A DNA stretch of 64,000 nt from Cristatella mucedo (taxonomy: Eukaryota; Bryozoa; Phylactolaemata; Cristatellidae): contig WPIO01000001.1 in NCBI GenBank assembly GCA_009760855.2, positions 17,305,001 through 17,369,000 on the forward strand, given 5' to 3'. Below the pieces are notes generated by a model that had not been told where the DNA came from, ran no database searches, and was given only the letters and a program-made list of their open reading frames with translations. Every line of letters begins with the position of its first letter. The stretch's first letter is position 1. This document shows, one piece after another, positions 1 through 23,700 of this stretch. Made by a program: the position numbers and the translations under genes.

Positions 1-456
1 CACTTGATCAAGGAAGGCTTAGCCCGGTCAAAGAGTGAATACTGGTGGAGGCACCGATGCTTGAACCGAAATCTAGCTAGTGAAACAATTGAGAGGCATG
101 CAATACAGCCTACTGATGAGCATGCGGTTGTAAGCTGTAGTATAAAAATCGTAAGTTTTGTCAACTTACCTGAAATGGCGTAGCTAATCGTTCCAGTTCA
201 TAGAAGCCGGAGGAAGTTATCTCGTGTCGTGGCACCTCGATGTTCGTACACTCTATGCCCGCTGCGAACCGGCACAGCTAGCAATGCAGCTGGTCAGATT
301 GCTCACATCATCTCACTACCTTACTCCTATACACATCTGTGATTCTTTCGTGAGATTAATTAAGAGCGATGAAGATTCCGCAATGCTGCTGACCTAGATG
401 CAAAAAGTAAACCACTATGTACGTGCTGGTTTAGTTGACACTTAAACCGGAGAAAT

Positions 457-962
457 AACAATAATAATAATAAAAATACACTTGATAAAGCCCCTCAGAG
501 AACTCAATCTTCAATCTTCTTCTAGGCACAGTACATTTGCTGCAAAGGAAATACGATCCAATGGTGAGTGGTACCGTGCTTGATAAACAACATGAATAAC
601 ATGGTTAGGGGTGACATGCACAGGGTCAGCATGCAAGTGTGGTTAGTGGCAGCATGCAACAGTGTCAGCACGCATAAGCACATAGAGGATGAATCACAGG
701 GATCCACTAAATGCTATCATAATTAGGTGCGTTTCTAATTTCTTTTTAAACGCGGTCAAGTCAGGGGACGTCGTGACGCAAGTCGGGAATGAGTTCCAGG
801 CTTTGGGAGCACACAAACTAAAGGCACGGTCTCCAAAGGATTTGAGATTTTTACGGGGTTTATGTAAGCAGATAGATTCCGAAAAGCGGGTGGTGCGATG
901 CCTAGCCTGGTCGGGGGTAGACCCGATAGGTAGGCTGGAGCCAAAGAATGAAGGAACCTAAA
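457..962 (-). mobile_element. LINE-1 copy (L2/CR1-like), 5'-truncated
   Basis: (ATAA)/(AAT) tail at 457-478, then the complement of GCGCTTTATCAAGTG and the 3'UTR words GTTAGGGGTGACATGCA shared with the copies at 24.0 and 39.4 kb, then the end of a reverse-transcriptase ORF (FLHSLAPAYLS). Similarity stops near 962. Confidence 0.7.
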
Positions 963-1668
963 CTTCTTGCGTCCGACGATGCCTGACCTCCACTTCGCTT
1001 GAACTTCTAGACGAGCACTTAGAAAAACATAAACTTCGCACGCCCTGAAAATAATGAAAATTTTCGCGAGCCACGAACCTTGAATGATCAAGCATTTCTG
1101 CGGTCTCCATGTCTGTAAGAAGTGCATGAAGGCAGCGAATGCCCTCCTGGTGGACGTCCGGGGATGCCCCTGGCTCATCGCTCAATCAGAGAAAACGCTG
1201 CACTCAACAATTGAGTGAAATCCCTACAAGTTGACAATATTAATAAGAATAAAACTTTTGCCCAAGAGCCCGAGAAATAGATTTCTTATAGGCACCTAAA
1301 TCTCTTTCCCGAGCCGGGAGCGCGAAGACGGACCAGTCAGGTCGATCCTCGATGTCGGGAAATTTGGTTCCGGTCACAATTGGGCAGCATAGGACTCCGC
1401 CACCTAAATTAAGCAGAATTCCTGCTATCGCTGGCTTGCCAGCATACTCAGCTTTGCTGAATAGCCGATTGACCCTTAGGATGAACTTTGAACCCAGTCC
1501 TGAGCCACGGAGGTGAGTCCAAGCGATTGTGAGACCAGACAATTCAGACTTGTCGTGCTCTACACCTCAGCTTGCTGTTATTGAAGTAGACCCAACACTC
1601 TTAGAATTTAGGAAATCTTTTAAATAGAAATAATGACACTTTAAGCATTACTTTTGAATGTTGTCAAC
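963..1668. other. Unassigned sequence
   Basis: No gene, known repeat of this window or RNA feature recognised. Confidence 0.5.
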
Positions 1669-1862
1669 ACATTACTTCCGTTACATAGGAATGGATGAGC
1701 CTGCCACCCCCCCCCCCCTGCATACGTCCCTAGTATCCGACGCTGTCACCTGGCATGGCGCCCTCCTAGGGGCACGGGAGTCAATAGCAGCCGCCTTAGG
1801 CCCGGGTGCGCTTGGTGCGCAGGCGCTGCTCGCAAGCATCGCCTCGACTGATTCTCCAAACA
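1669..1862 (+). CDS. Possible exon of an unidentified gene
   Basis: An acceptor-like CACATTACTTCCGTTACATAG and a strong donor CCAAACAG|GTGAGTCC bracket an open frame that reads MDEPATPPPLHTSLVSDAVT, then an Ala/Gly/Leu-rich stretch ending ASTDSPN. A partner in the right phase was not found: the open frame at 2185-2493 (starting MEQVSGMVMD) has no matching acceptor. It may be a fragment or chance. Confidence 0.25.
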
Positions 1863-2055
1863 GGTGAGTCCACGACCGGCAGTGGCCTGTGGTAGGCACG
1901 AAGCCATCGAGTTGAGAGCCAGAGACCTGTTATGTCCGGATGCCTCCAGCTTGTGTGCTCTTCCGGCTTGGGGGTGGGGCGCGAGCAAAAACGGGCTCTT
2001 CTCGGCTCGAGAAGCCCAGACTTCTGTCATTTTACAGTGACGTGGAAGCTCTCGC

Positions 2056-2109
2056 TCACACACACACACGCGCGCGCGCGCGCGCACACACACACATACG
2101 CACACACAC
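2056..2109. repeat. Compound (CA)n(CG)n(CA)n microsatellite
   Basis: Alternating purine-pyrimidine tract: CA repeats on both sides of an 8-unit CG core. Such tracts can adopt Z-DNA. Confidence 0.95.
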
Positions 2110-2493
2110 GAGGCTGTATGCTCTGAGGTTTGAGCTGCTGTCGGGTCTCTGACGATACTGCTGCTTAGTCCGCAGTAGCTCGTCATGGAACAAGTGAGTG
2201 GAATGGTAATGGACCTGTCGCGTCAGATTATCTCGCTGCTGCTGCTGCTGCTGCCGCCGACTCTTGACCTGGCCAACTTTCTCCCTTCGGCGTCTCTCGG
2301 TAGGTTGTTTCATACCGGTTGCAAGTTACCAACTCGCGATTGCGTCTCGCAGCATCGTCTCAATAAAGCCTTCCCCTTAGAGCAAGCTCTCACCCGACGT
2401 GCTCTCGACGCCGATGAAAGCTTGTCAGCGGCAGAAAACGACGGCAGGCTGGTAGATAGCTATGCTACAGCCGCCAACGGTGCGATGGAGTAG

Positions 2494-3980
2494 TGGGCAG
2501 TGGACTTCGTATCGTGCTCGAAGATGAGTCATCACCCGACCCGCCACGCTGGTTCAATTTCCGGGGTCACTGCTATCGAGCGAATTATGAGCTCCAACAC
2601 TAAGTAAGAGCTCCTAGTACTGAGTTCTCGGTAGGCGTAAGGGGTTATTCCGGTACTGCCGGAAAGGGGAGATGTAATACACTGCATTCGAACATGTTTC
2701 CATGCAGAATGTTTGGTCCGGAATGCATAGTCGTTGCCACTCGATTGTAGCTTATAGCGAAAGCAGTCTGCTACAGTCTGAAGTCTATCTACCGTCTCAG
2801 CATAGCTCACTAATGGCAGAGTGTATTACTTCTTCGGTAGCAGTTCATCCCAAAGACTGCATAGAAAAACGTGGGATCATTAACATTCCAACCCTATGAA
2901 TTGGATGTGTTTATTGGGCAGTAATTCCTAAGAGTCCCGCATTCATCTCTCATAGCCTTTGAGTTATGCTTATGCTGTTCTTTTTATATATATCAGAGCA
3001 TATCAAATCACTGGCAGTACGATCGTATGACTTGGCTCCCGGTGCAATCAATTGATCAGCACGTCATAAATAACTCACATGCAGTTATGACAAGCTGGTG
3101 GCTTACATGGTACATTAAATGCTGTACTTGGCTTATTGCGGTGAACAGGAGCAGCACGGAGCACGAAAAGGCAAATAAGTGTGGAGATAAATGCCGACTG
3201 ATGGCAAAAGCTAAATGTGCTGGCAATCCTTTAGCTCCCCAGAGAGACTCTCTAAGTAATGACTTGTTTCGTCGGGTGCTGGTGCTATCCTCTTGTCGAG
3301 AGCACATGAACCCATTCGCACGGGCTGCATGCATGCCACACATTGGCGGTGATGAGCCAAACGGAGTGAGAATGTTCTTGTGACCCAGTACCCGGATTAG
3401 GCTTGGTTTCCTGCTCCAATGGATAGTACATTCATGTCACCTGTGGCAAAGCAGACTATGAATACCCATTGTTGCTGAGCTATGCCAATGGCAGCCAAGG
3501 TAGGCATCCCTTTTGTGATTTGGCCTTATACCTGTGATTTGTATCAGCTTTTGTTCTCAGAAGTGGTATTTGGCGACAGTAGTGGCAGCTGCTTAGTCAT
3601 TGACCGTGTCTCGGAAAGGAAATTGTAGAAATCTTTGTGCATTGCCCTCTGCTTATAATATCCCAGCTTGATCAACAATCAGCTGCCAAAGTTCAGGAGA
3701 TTCTAACTCAAGTTTAGCCCTTTCATTAGATCTTGCAGTCCAGATAGTCTTCAGCTGCAAATCAAGATGCTATGACGGTAGCACGACCGTTTACTACGAT
3801 CGGGCAACGTAATATTGCTCAGACCGCCCTAAAAAAAAAAGCAAAAGCTTCCCTACTATCAACCGTTTACTCTCCTCTTCCTCCTCCCACTCTACTTTCC
3901 ATCTATTCGTTTCCATATCCTAACCTCATTCTCCTATCCTCATCCCTCCTCTGTCCTCCTATCTCTCTCCTCCCGCTATC
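2494..3980. other. Unassigned sequence
   Basis: AT-rich to neutral, with short unsupported open frames only. No repeat family of this window recognised. Confidence 0.45.
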
Positions 3981-3984
3981 TCCC

Positions 3985-4152
3985 CCTCCTCCTCCTCCTC
4001 CTCCTCCTCTCTCCTCCTCCTCCTCCTCCTGTTTCTCTCCCTCTATGCTCCCCAATTATCTCCTCCTCATTTACCTCCTTCACTTTCTATCCCTTCGTGA
4101 CTCTCATTTCCCCCTTTTTCTGTCTCCGCTTCCCAACCTCTCTCCCCTTTCT

Positions 4153-4212
<60 letters not shown>

Positions 4213-4219
4213 CCTTCTT

Positions 4220-4258
<39 letters not shown>
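3985..4258. repeat. Compound (TCC)n / (TC)n / (CA)n microsatellite
   Basis: TCC repeats at 3985-4030, (TC) at 4157-4211 and (CA) at 4221-4258, in a long pyrimidine-rich zone starting near 3850. Confidence 0.95.
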
Positions 4259-4260
<2 letters not shown>

Positions 4261-4399
4261 CCCTGTGCACCTGCCCGCTGGTGCACGGGGCCTCTGTATG
4301 TGTTTTTGGTGTGTGGACGCATGACATCTTTTGTAGGTACGTCTTGTTGTCATAGTTGTCATATGTTGTCATTGTTGTCATGTCATGTTGTCATTTAGG

Positions 4400-5160
4400 C
4401 AAGCGTTACCTACTGTGATTGAGAAAATGGAGTGCTATCGTCCCTGAACAAAGTCCACCATTTTGTATAATAGAAGTGTGGAGTGCAGTAGAAGTATAGC
4501 CTGTGATTTGTGGTGTTGCTGAGGCATTTCTCTGGAGAAAGTCTTCTTGAAGCCAGGCTTGTCCTTGGTGCATGGATGACACTCACATACCACTTGGCTG
4601 TGATTGAGCTGTGGTTGAGTCGGCACATCCTCAGTGTCAGGAATCCTTGATTGCAGGATAGTTGCTGTGGCAACTGGCCACGTGGGTACAAATTCCTCAA
4701 TAGCTGTTCTATGAGCAGCTCTGTCAACTGTACACTGCCATGGTTCTTGCTTTATCTCCTTGCTGAAACAGATGTTCAAATGCTGCCGTGAACGCTTGAG
4801 ATTCCTGCTCTCTAGCTGCCCATAGTAAAGCAGGCATCACTACTGCCTATGGTCCGTGTAACCTGCCTGACCCGTGAATTGGGGACGGCAAGTAGCAGAC
4901 CTTGATGCAGCTGCAGACGTCTGGTCCGTGCCAGTTACAGCGACCTTGCAGAAGGGATGGTATCTTCAGCGGTGTCAAGTGGGCTAGGAGACCTTCGGGA
5001 TGAGCTCGCACTTTGTGAAGAGCTCTCAGTAAAAGCCGGCGACAGGCAAATGCTTTGCTCATCCGACAGGCATGCAGAGAGTGACTGACTCTATGCAACT
5101 CCAAAATGACTCCTCGTTTGACTGGCAAATGAACAACTTGATTGCACCTCGCCACCATAA
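4400..5160 (-). other. Possible decayed coding remnant
   Basis: On the - strand a 103-codon frame (5158-4847, starting MVARCNQVVHLPVKRG) continues after stops into AFTAAFEHLF and CHPCTKDKPGFKK in shifted frames. The run of protein-like fragments suggests a dead transposon ORF, but I do not recognise the family. Confidence 0.25.
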
Positions 5161-5616
5161 TCCTCTGACTCAGGTCTCTCTGTCTGTGCCCTCTAACATC
5201 AAACTTATTATTATTATTATAGCTTCTGATCTCATCATGAAGGTGCGGTAGAAAGTTTTACTAACATTTCTCACGACTTTCCCCGCCTGAAGATATTCGA
5301 AGCAAAGCCGAAACCCCTTATTGTTCTTCGAAGCGTCTTCAATCGTCCGTGTGAATTTCATGTACATGCTTCTGTGTGCTGCAATTGTTTGCGGTATTAT
5401 TGCTAATCAGTTGAGAATGCCTCCTTGCCAGCCTATTTGAAAATCTAGAAAAAGACTGTGTTCTTGGATGCTATGCAAATGCATTTTTATTATTGTTGTT
5501 ATTATTATTATTATTATCATTACAAATGCCTACCCCCACACATGTCTGTATGCAAGTGCATGCCGACACAGTATGTAAATGATTACCACATCCTTCCGGC
5601 TCTCTGCTTCCTCCCT

Positions 5617-5815
<199 letters not shown>

Positions 5816-5980
5816 GAGCCAAGCACAGCTGCACTTCAGCAAGCAGCCACTCACAGCGCTCGTCCACACGAAAGCACAAATGTGCCGGCCTGTACTGCTA
5901 GACGAGGCTGCTAAATAACGTTGCACTCTCGACTCGTATGCCAGAGGTCGACGGCGTGTGCTGCTGCTGCAGGTGGTCGA

Positions 5981-17917
<11,937 letters not shown>

Positions 17918-18474
17918 AGGCCGGCGGCAGCAATGGCGCCGCCGGCCGCCTCGCTGAGCACGTTTGCTTCGAACGTGCTCGACGAGGTTAGCTCCTCTTG
18001 GAAGCTGCTACGCTTGAGCCCAAGAGGACGGACGACTGCGCCTATTCGCAGATCGAAAGTGTCTCTTCACTGGGGGTGGGGGCTCGCTCGGGCCACAAAG
18101 GCGGGAGGGGGGAGGCGGTCAGTGACATCACGTGGCAGCGACATCGGCCGCGACAGTTCGATAGGCGCCGCATGCCATGCGCTCCAGTGACAGCAAGCGC
18201 CAGCCCTCTTAGCGGCTACTGGCACCGAATCGCCGTGCCTCCGAAAGAGCTTGAAACGCCGTCAAGTCACGTGCATTTGCAGTACTAGGTGGCAGCATTA
18301 GGCAGTGCGTATGTATTTCGGCATTTATCTGGGTAGAATATTATATATAATCTCTGTTCGATCGACCAGTGCATTTGCGAAAGCATGCTGCCATAGCACC
18401 CGACCAGATGTGCAATCGGTGCTACGCTGTCTTTTGAGAAAAACTCTGATTTTGTTACATGCTATACTTTCGAA

Positions 18475-18480
18475 AATAAA
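18475..18480 (+). terminator. Poly(A) signal AATAAA for the UCP-like gene
   Basis: Canonical AATAAA about 560 bp past the UCP stop, followed by a T-rich stretch. It is the first AATAAA found downstream of the stop in the sense direction. Assignment is by position only. Confidence 0.45.
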
Positions 18481-19733
18481 CTGTTCTTCCTGTTTCCGAC
18501 GAGCTCGTAATCCGTAGCCTATTTATTCGTGGCCGCGTCATAAATTGTATTAGGTTGTCATTTGCTTTTCCCGTTTTGTGTTGTGCGTTTAAACCTTGCA
18601 GTTCACAGCGTGCCGTCACATCGTTAATCTATATGGTTATCCTTATAATTTGTGCATTTTGAACCACAATCACATTTTTACAGTCATTTATATTTTCCTT
18701 TTTGCGTTTCCACTTTGAGTCTGAGACCCAACTCAGTTCGAAGACAGTAGTTATGCTCTCTCAAAAATGACCGTGGAAATCACTCAATCGTCATCTATGC
18801 TAACGATTTGCAATGCATATATGCGTTAGAAGAAATTGCGAACGATACCAGGTATAAAAAGTGCATACTGTTTTTCTATCCAAATAGAGCATATGAAAAT
18901 TTAGGGAGAATGTTATGTAGAGGTTCTACTGCCCATGCGTGTGCAGTATCGTAACATGGCAAAGAAGGTCTTTTGCCGGCATTCATAAGACTCGTACAGT
19001 AAGCTTTTTGCAAGGGCAAGAATCAGCCGGTACCAAGCCGCTATGAAAAAGTCTTAGAGTCACATGCAGCGTCATATGCAACGTCAGACAGGCGGAATTA
19101 CTGCCTTCGACAATCCTGCGAAAGGATCTCGGCAGTGCTATTGGCTCTTACGACCCGTTGACATCGTTCAAAGTTCAAAACCCAGCCCCGGCGCTCCACT
19201 TTCCGAGACTAACCACAAAACCGTTATTATCAGCTGAAGCTTCAGAGTTGCCTACTTGACGGTTCTTGAACCAATCGTCGAGTCTGCACTCTTTTTTTTA
19301 TGTCCGTGAGAGCTGTCTAAGGTGCAAGCGCGAGCGTTTAAGACCAGTCGTAACAGCAGCTAGAGCGGGCGCCGAGTGTGAGTGCTTAGCACGAAGCAGC
19401 ACAGCCCTCAAGCTGGACCAGCCGTGCCCGTGCACCAAGATTCGAGCTGCCTAGTTTAAAAACCTTTTTTAATGACCTGATGCTGATTCGTCGCGAACAA
19501 CCGAGGAAGTAAATACACAAAACCAGCTCCAAAGTACTTCGATGACATCTAGGGAACCAGATGCTCGGTCGATCCGTGATTGCACAGCCAACGGGCAGTT
19601 GCAACGGTACCAATTGCAACTGTCAGCGGCCTATTCACTGTAGTCACCTAAAGCAGATCCGACTGCCTACGACAAATCGTTCATCGCTTCAGCTGCCTGT
19701 CGAAAAGATAAACTAATTGGTACCAGTGGCATT

Positions 19734-19739
19734 TTTATT
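19734..19739 (-). terminator. Poly(A) signal for the VWFA gene
   Basis: AATAAA on the - strand (TTTATT on +), about 620 bp past the VWFA stop. Together with the UCP signal at 18475 it leaves a 1.2-kb spacer between two convergent transcripts. Confidence 0.45.
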
Positions 19740-20358
19740 CAAACTAGTATTACATGCAGGTTAAATCAAACAGTTAGTCAGTAGTCAACTATCGGGGACA
19801 AAATCGTGAGACAATTCAAAATGGCACTTAAATATTATAAGATAGGGTGGGAATATCTAGAGATTGGAATCATATGCAGTGATCAACCAAGGCTAGGAGT
19901 CTCCTAGTAGGCACTTGTTCAGATTACACCACCCAAGTCCAGCGAGCAGCTAGGTAAACGAGTGAACAATGCAGTGGACACCTGACTGAATGCTGCAACA
20001 CACCTCCATATTTTGCATGTAGTTCACGCAAACACTAACGAGCTATAAGGTAGGAAAACATAGTAGCAGCCAGCATGGAGAAAGACGCACGCCCTGCTGT
20101 CATTCCAGTGCTCTTACGCAAAGCGACTTGTGACTCGCACTAACAATGGCTAACGCACCGAACCGCTGACTGGCGACAGGAGAGAGCCCGCGTCAAAGCG
20201 GCCAGCTGCAGCATGAGCCCTGTCCCCCCCCCCGTCATTTGATTTGCCAACAAATGAAACACAAATTGGCACTCTCCTAAAGCTCCAGAGCTCATTGAAC
20301 TGGAACAGACGACGTGGGGGGCTGCATCACATCAATCTCGTACCGTCAAGCATCGCTG

Positions 20359-20775
20359 CTACGGCGGTGGCGGCTCTGACGGAAACTCGTGCGTGGTGGC
20401 CTTCGAGAGGGCCTTGCGAACCATTCTACTCGTTTGCCCGTAACTAACGGCAGACTCCTTGACAGAATAGCTGGCTGCACCGAGTGCTCCAGTAGGAGCA
20501 GCAGCAGGCCCAAAGGCACCAAAACCGAAAGCAGGTGCTGCAGAACTAAACATGGTCTTGGGTAAGAGCATTGGTGGTGGTGATGGTGCTGATGATTCTG
20601 AATAAACCGGACAGTCGTCCATCATGTCCACCTCAGCACAAGCACGTCCAAACATGGCAGATGGCGCTACGGGAGGCCGCGGTGCTACGGGAGGCGGCGG
20701 CGGAAGTCCGAAAGCCATCATTGAAGACCGACCAAACGCATGGTGCGGCGCATGACTGAAGTCAGCACCAAAGCT
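20359..20775 (-). CDS. VWFA protein, terminal coding exon 7
   Basis: The acceptor is TTTTTGTTTGTAG|AGCTTT in phase 0. It encodes residues 299-436, a low-complexity tail with Pro runs, FGFGAFGPAAAP and a final SEPPPP before the TAG at 20361-20359. It looks disordered; the FG/Pro content could suit weak protein-protein contacts (inference). Confidence 0.86.
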   Translation of the reverse strand, partial: SFGADFSHAPHHAFGRSSMMAFGLPPPPPVAPRPPVAPSAMFGRACAEVDMMDDCPVYSESSAPSPPPMLLPKTMFSSAAPAFGFGAFGPAAAPTGALGAASYSVKESAVSYGQTSRMVRKALSKATTHEFPSEPPPP

Positions 20776-23700
20776 CTACAAACAAAAATAGGCAGCCATA
20801 CGCAAGCCAAATGTTCGAATTCGTGCGTACAGGTTTGCTGCGTATGCACTGCCTGTAAGCTGGGGCAGCTTACTCGAAATGTCTCAGATTATGTACTGAA
20901 GCAATTGCGGGCAGTTATGATAGCTACCACGGATGAAATCTGTTACTGTTTCTCTTGTTTCCTTTATAGCAAAGGCAAAGTGCCGAGAAAGTCCTCTTAG
21001 GGCAACAAGCAAATGTCTTCTTATTTAACGCCACGGCTTTCCTTGCATTTGCCGATAAAGACCGCACATCTTCAGCCACTCAAGGGTAGCCAAAGACGGG
21101 TTGCTAAAGACTCGGCGGTAGACCGTTCGCGAGTTTCCCTTACTTGCCTGGACCAACGTAAAGTCATGGAGTGCTCTCTGGTCGCCGAACACATGGGCAT
21201 AATGGTTGCTCTTGGCACCAAAAACTTGCAGTTATTAACACACACAGCATTCATTCACAGTACACTGGAATCAGGCTCGAGTACGAGGGTGGCAATTTTA
21301 AGGCTCGAGGCTGTATAGCCCTGCTTTGAACACCGTGGGAAGAGTAGTCTCGATGGCTCAATCGGTTAGAGCACAGGACCGGTAAAACAGAGGCTACGGG
21401 ATCGTGCCCACGAGGGGAAATAAATTCTCCGAAATCAAAACATTATTATGGTCATATCGAATCGAAGTAATAATAATACGGTGTTCAGTCCCACGGCAGG
21501 TGGCCTCCAGTCGGTTTGTATTTTGATAGAAATAGTAGCAAAAACACGAAAAAAGCTCACGGAATATCATTATTGGATTTGCCATGCTGAAATTTGACAA
21601 ATAAAATCTCGTTCAAATCCAAAAGTTTTAAATCTTACACGTTTAAACTTTAGAGGAAACCTGGGCGATTTGTTTCCTTAAACTTAATACTTATCTACTT
21701 CAAGAATTCCTTGGTGACATTAGTTTGTGGCAGTTACCCTTGTATGGAAGTATACTTAACAAAGAATTGTATCTGTTGGTGGTTTCTGTCATTTAGTTCA
21801 CTATCGTGCACTTATTTACCACTTCCCGACACCTAGATTGCGTGTCAATGAACTTATAACTTTGAATTAAAGGCCTTTTACATTTGCAACCGGCTTATAT
21901 ATGAAAATCGAAACATCTAGGACGCATTATTTTTTATGGGAAATGGTTGTCCCTATATGCAAATTAAAACTTCTAGAACTTTCCATGTCTTATCGGATAG
22001 TGGGAGCAGATTTCAGGCAATTGTGGTGGTTATGAATTCCTATAATTCGTTTAAAAACGCAGTGATAATGCCACAATTCTGACTTCTCGGATGCTTTTAA
22101 GTTAACAGGACATGCAGCCTTACTTTAAAACTTCCTTAGTTTCAATTACATTTTGAATTAATTTTTCGAATTCAACTATGGGTAAATTTGGTCATTCATA
22201 TTGATATATGCAAATTTCGCTGTCACTCTTGCAATTGATCAGCACCGGCTAGCGAATCAGCAGTGCCTACCATTTACGAAACTCGCATTCATATGACGTT
22301 AAATGTGTAGATTAGTCTATTAACACGGGAGTCCTGACTATCGAGAAAAATACATATGTTGCAATGCTGGAAGGCTGGCCGCAATACTTGGGTGAGCTCA
22401 TGTGTTAGTATACACCGAATTCTTTGGCTAATTATCTTACTGCTTACATGCAAGCAACACTGCAAATGCATAATTCAGCCTTCATTGGCGTTGGCAAGCA
22501 GGCATGCCTAAGCACAGTGCATCTATGGTCAGGACTACATCAGTTAAGCATCTGGGTCTTGGCCAACGGATGGGGTGCTTGCTCTTCAAGACCTGCATCG
22601 GGGTGGGGGGGTTGAGTCCTGCACTGGGCGATCCTTGGTCTAGCGGTTAAGGTGCTCGCCCCGACCAAGGTCTGACTGAGGTCGTGGGCTCGAGCCCCGA
22701 GGCATATGTGAAGCGCCTGAATAGAGATTAAGTTCTCTTGGGGCGCTATATAAATGAATTATTAATATTATTATATATCCTTCATTGACCACTGCAAGTG
22801 GTGGTGATAGCCATGAAGGCTCTTCTGCTGCTATATAAAAATGAGGCAGGTTAATAAGCTAAGTTTTATTATTATATTATTATATATTCGTGTAAGAAAG
22901 ATCATGCCACTTAACAGACTTCAGCCGATTGCCGACTCAAAAATAATTCAGCTATTCAGTAATTTCCACTATGCGAGTAGGCATAGTCAAACGAACAAAA
23001 TGAAGCTTGGGCTCGGAGTTTAAGTTTTATGCAGCACTCCGTCAGAGCTCTCGCGCCTCGAGTGGGTCTCCTGGGGTGGGTATGATATCAGTTTGAAGAA
23101 CCGCATTACAACTTCTTTTTTTTATAAAATCAACCATCACAAATACCATCTTTGGCTAAGGATAAACTGAATCGGCTTGTCGCTGTTCGCTCTCGAGGCA
23201 GCCGGGGCAACAGCCTGCCAGCTCCAAGTTAGGCGCCTGCGGTCACACCAACCAATCGTGACGAAAGGTCTCGTGCTGCCGTAGCTTGGTCAAGTCAAGA
23301 GAAAGAGACCGACCTACCATGCTCTCTCGACCACCAAAGACGAAAGCAAGTCTTAGGCTACGGAGAAACTGAATCGGCTTGAGCACGGGCACTAGTGCTG
23401 CCTCTGTCTCATTAGTGCCCATTCTGTTAGCTAGCTCATTATACATTTTCCACCGGACCTGTTAATCATCCATCCCATTGACTATTTTACCTTTGCTCAG
23501 CTGATTCCTTAATGCTGCTAACAGACGTGATCCAAAGATCTAAAGGCTGGTCAGACTGTTTGCCCCGAGACAGCGTCGTCTTACTTCCATCGGTCTTAGA
23601 GGTCAACGTGATTAACACGGGATGCGGTTCTGCCTAGGTAGTTGTTTGATGGAAATGCGAGTGTGTCCACTCCAAGGTGGATGAAACACCCATTAAAAAC

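Larger units (their letters stand above)
17918..20358. other. Convergent intergenic region between UCP and VWFA genes
   Basis: Contains the presumed 3'UTRs of both genes and unique sequence; no repeat family of this window and no convincing exon was recognised. Confidence 0.6.

Noticed and set aside
22629-22720. A tRNA gene
   Set aside because: A and B boxes are present, but the sequence continues into a repeated body and LINE-like tail and has target duplications, so it is a SINE.
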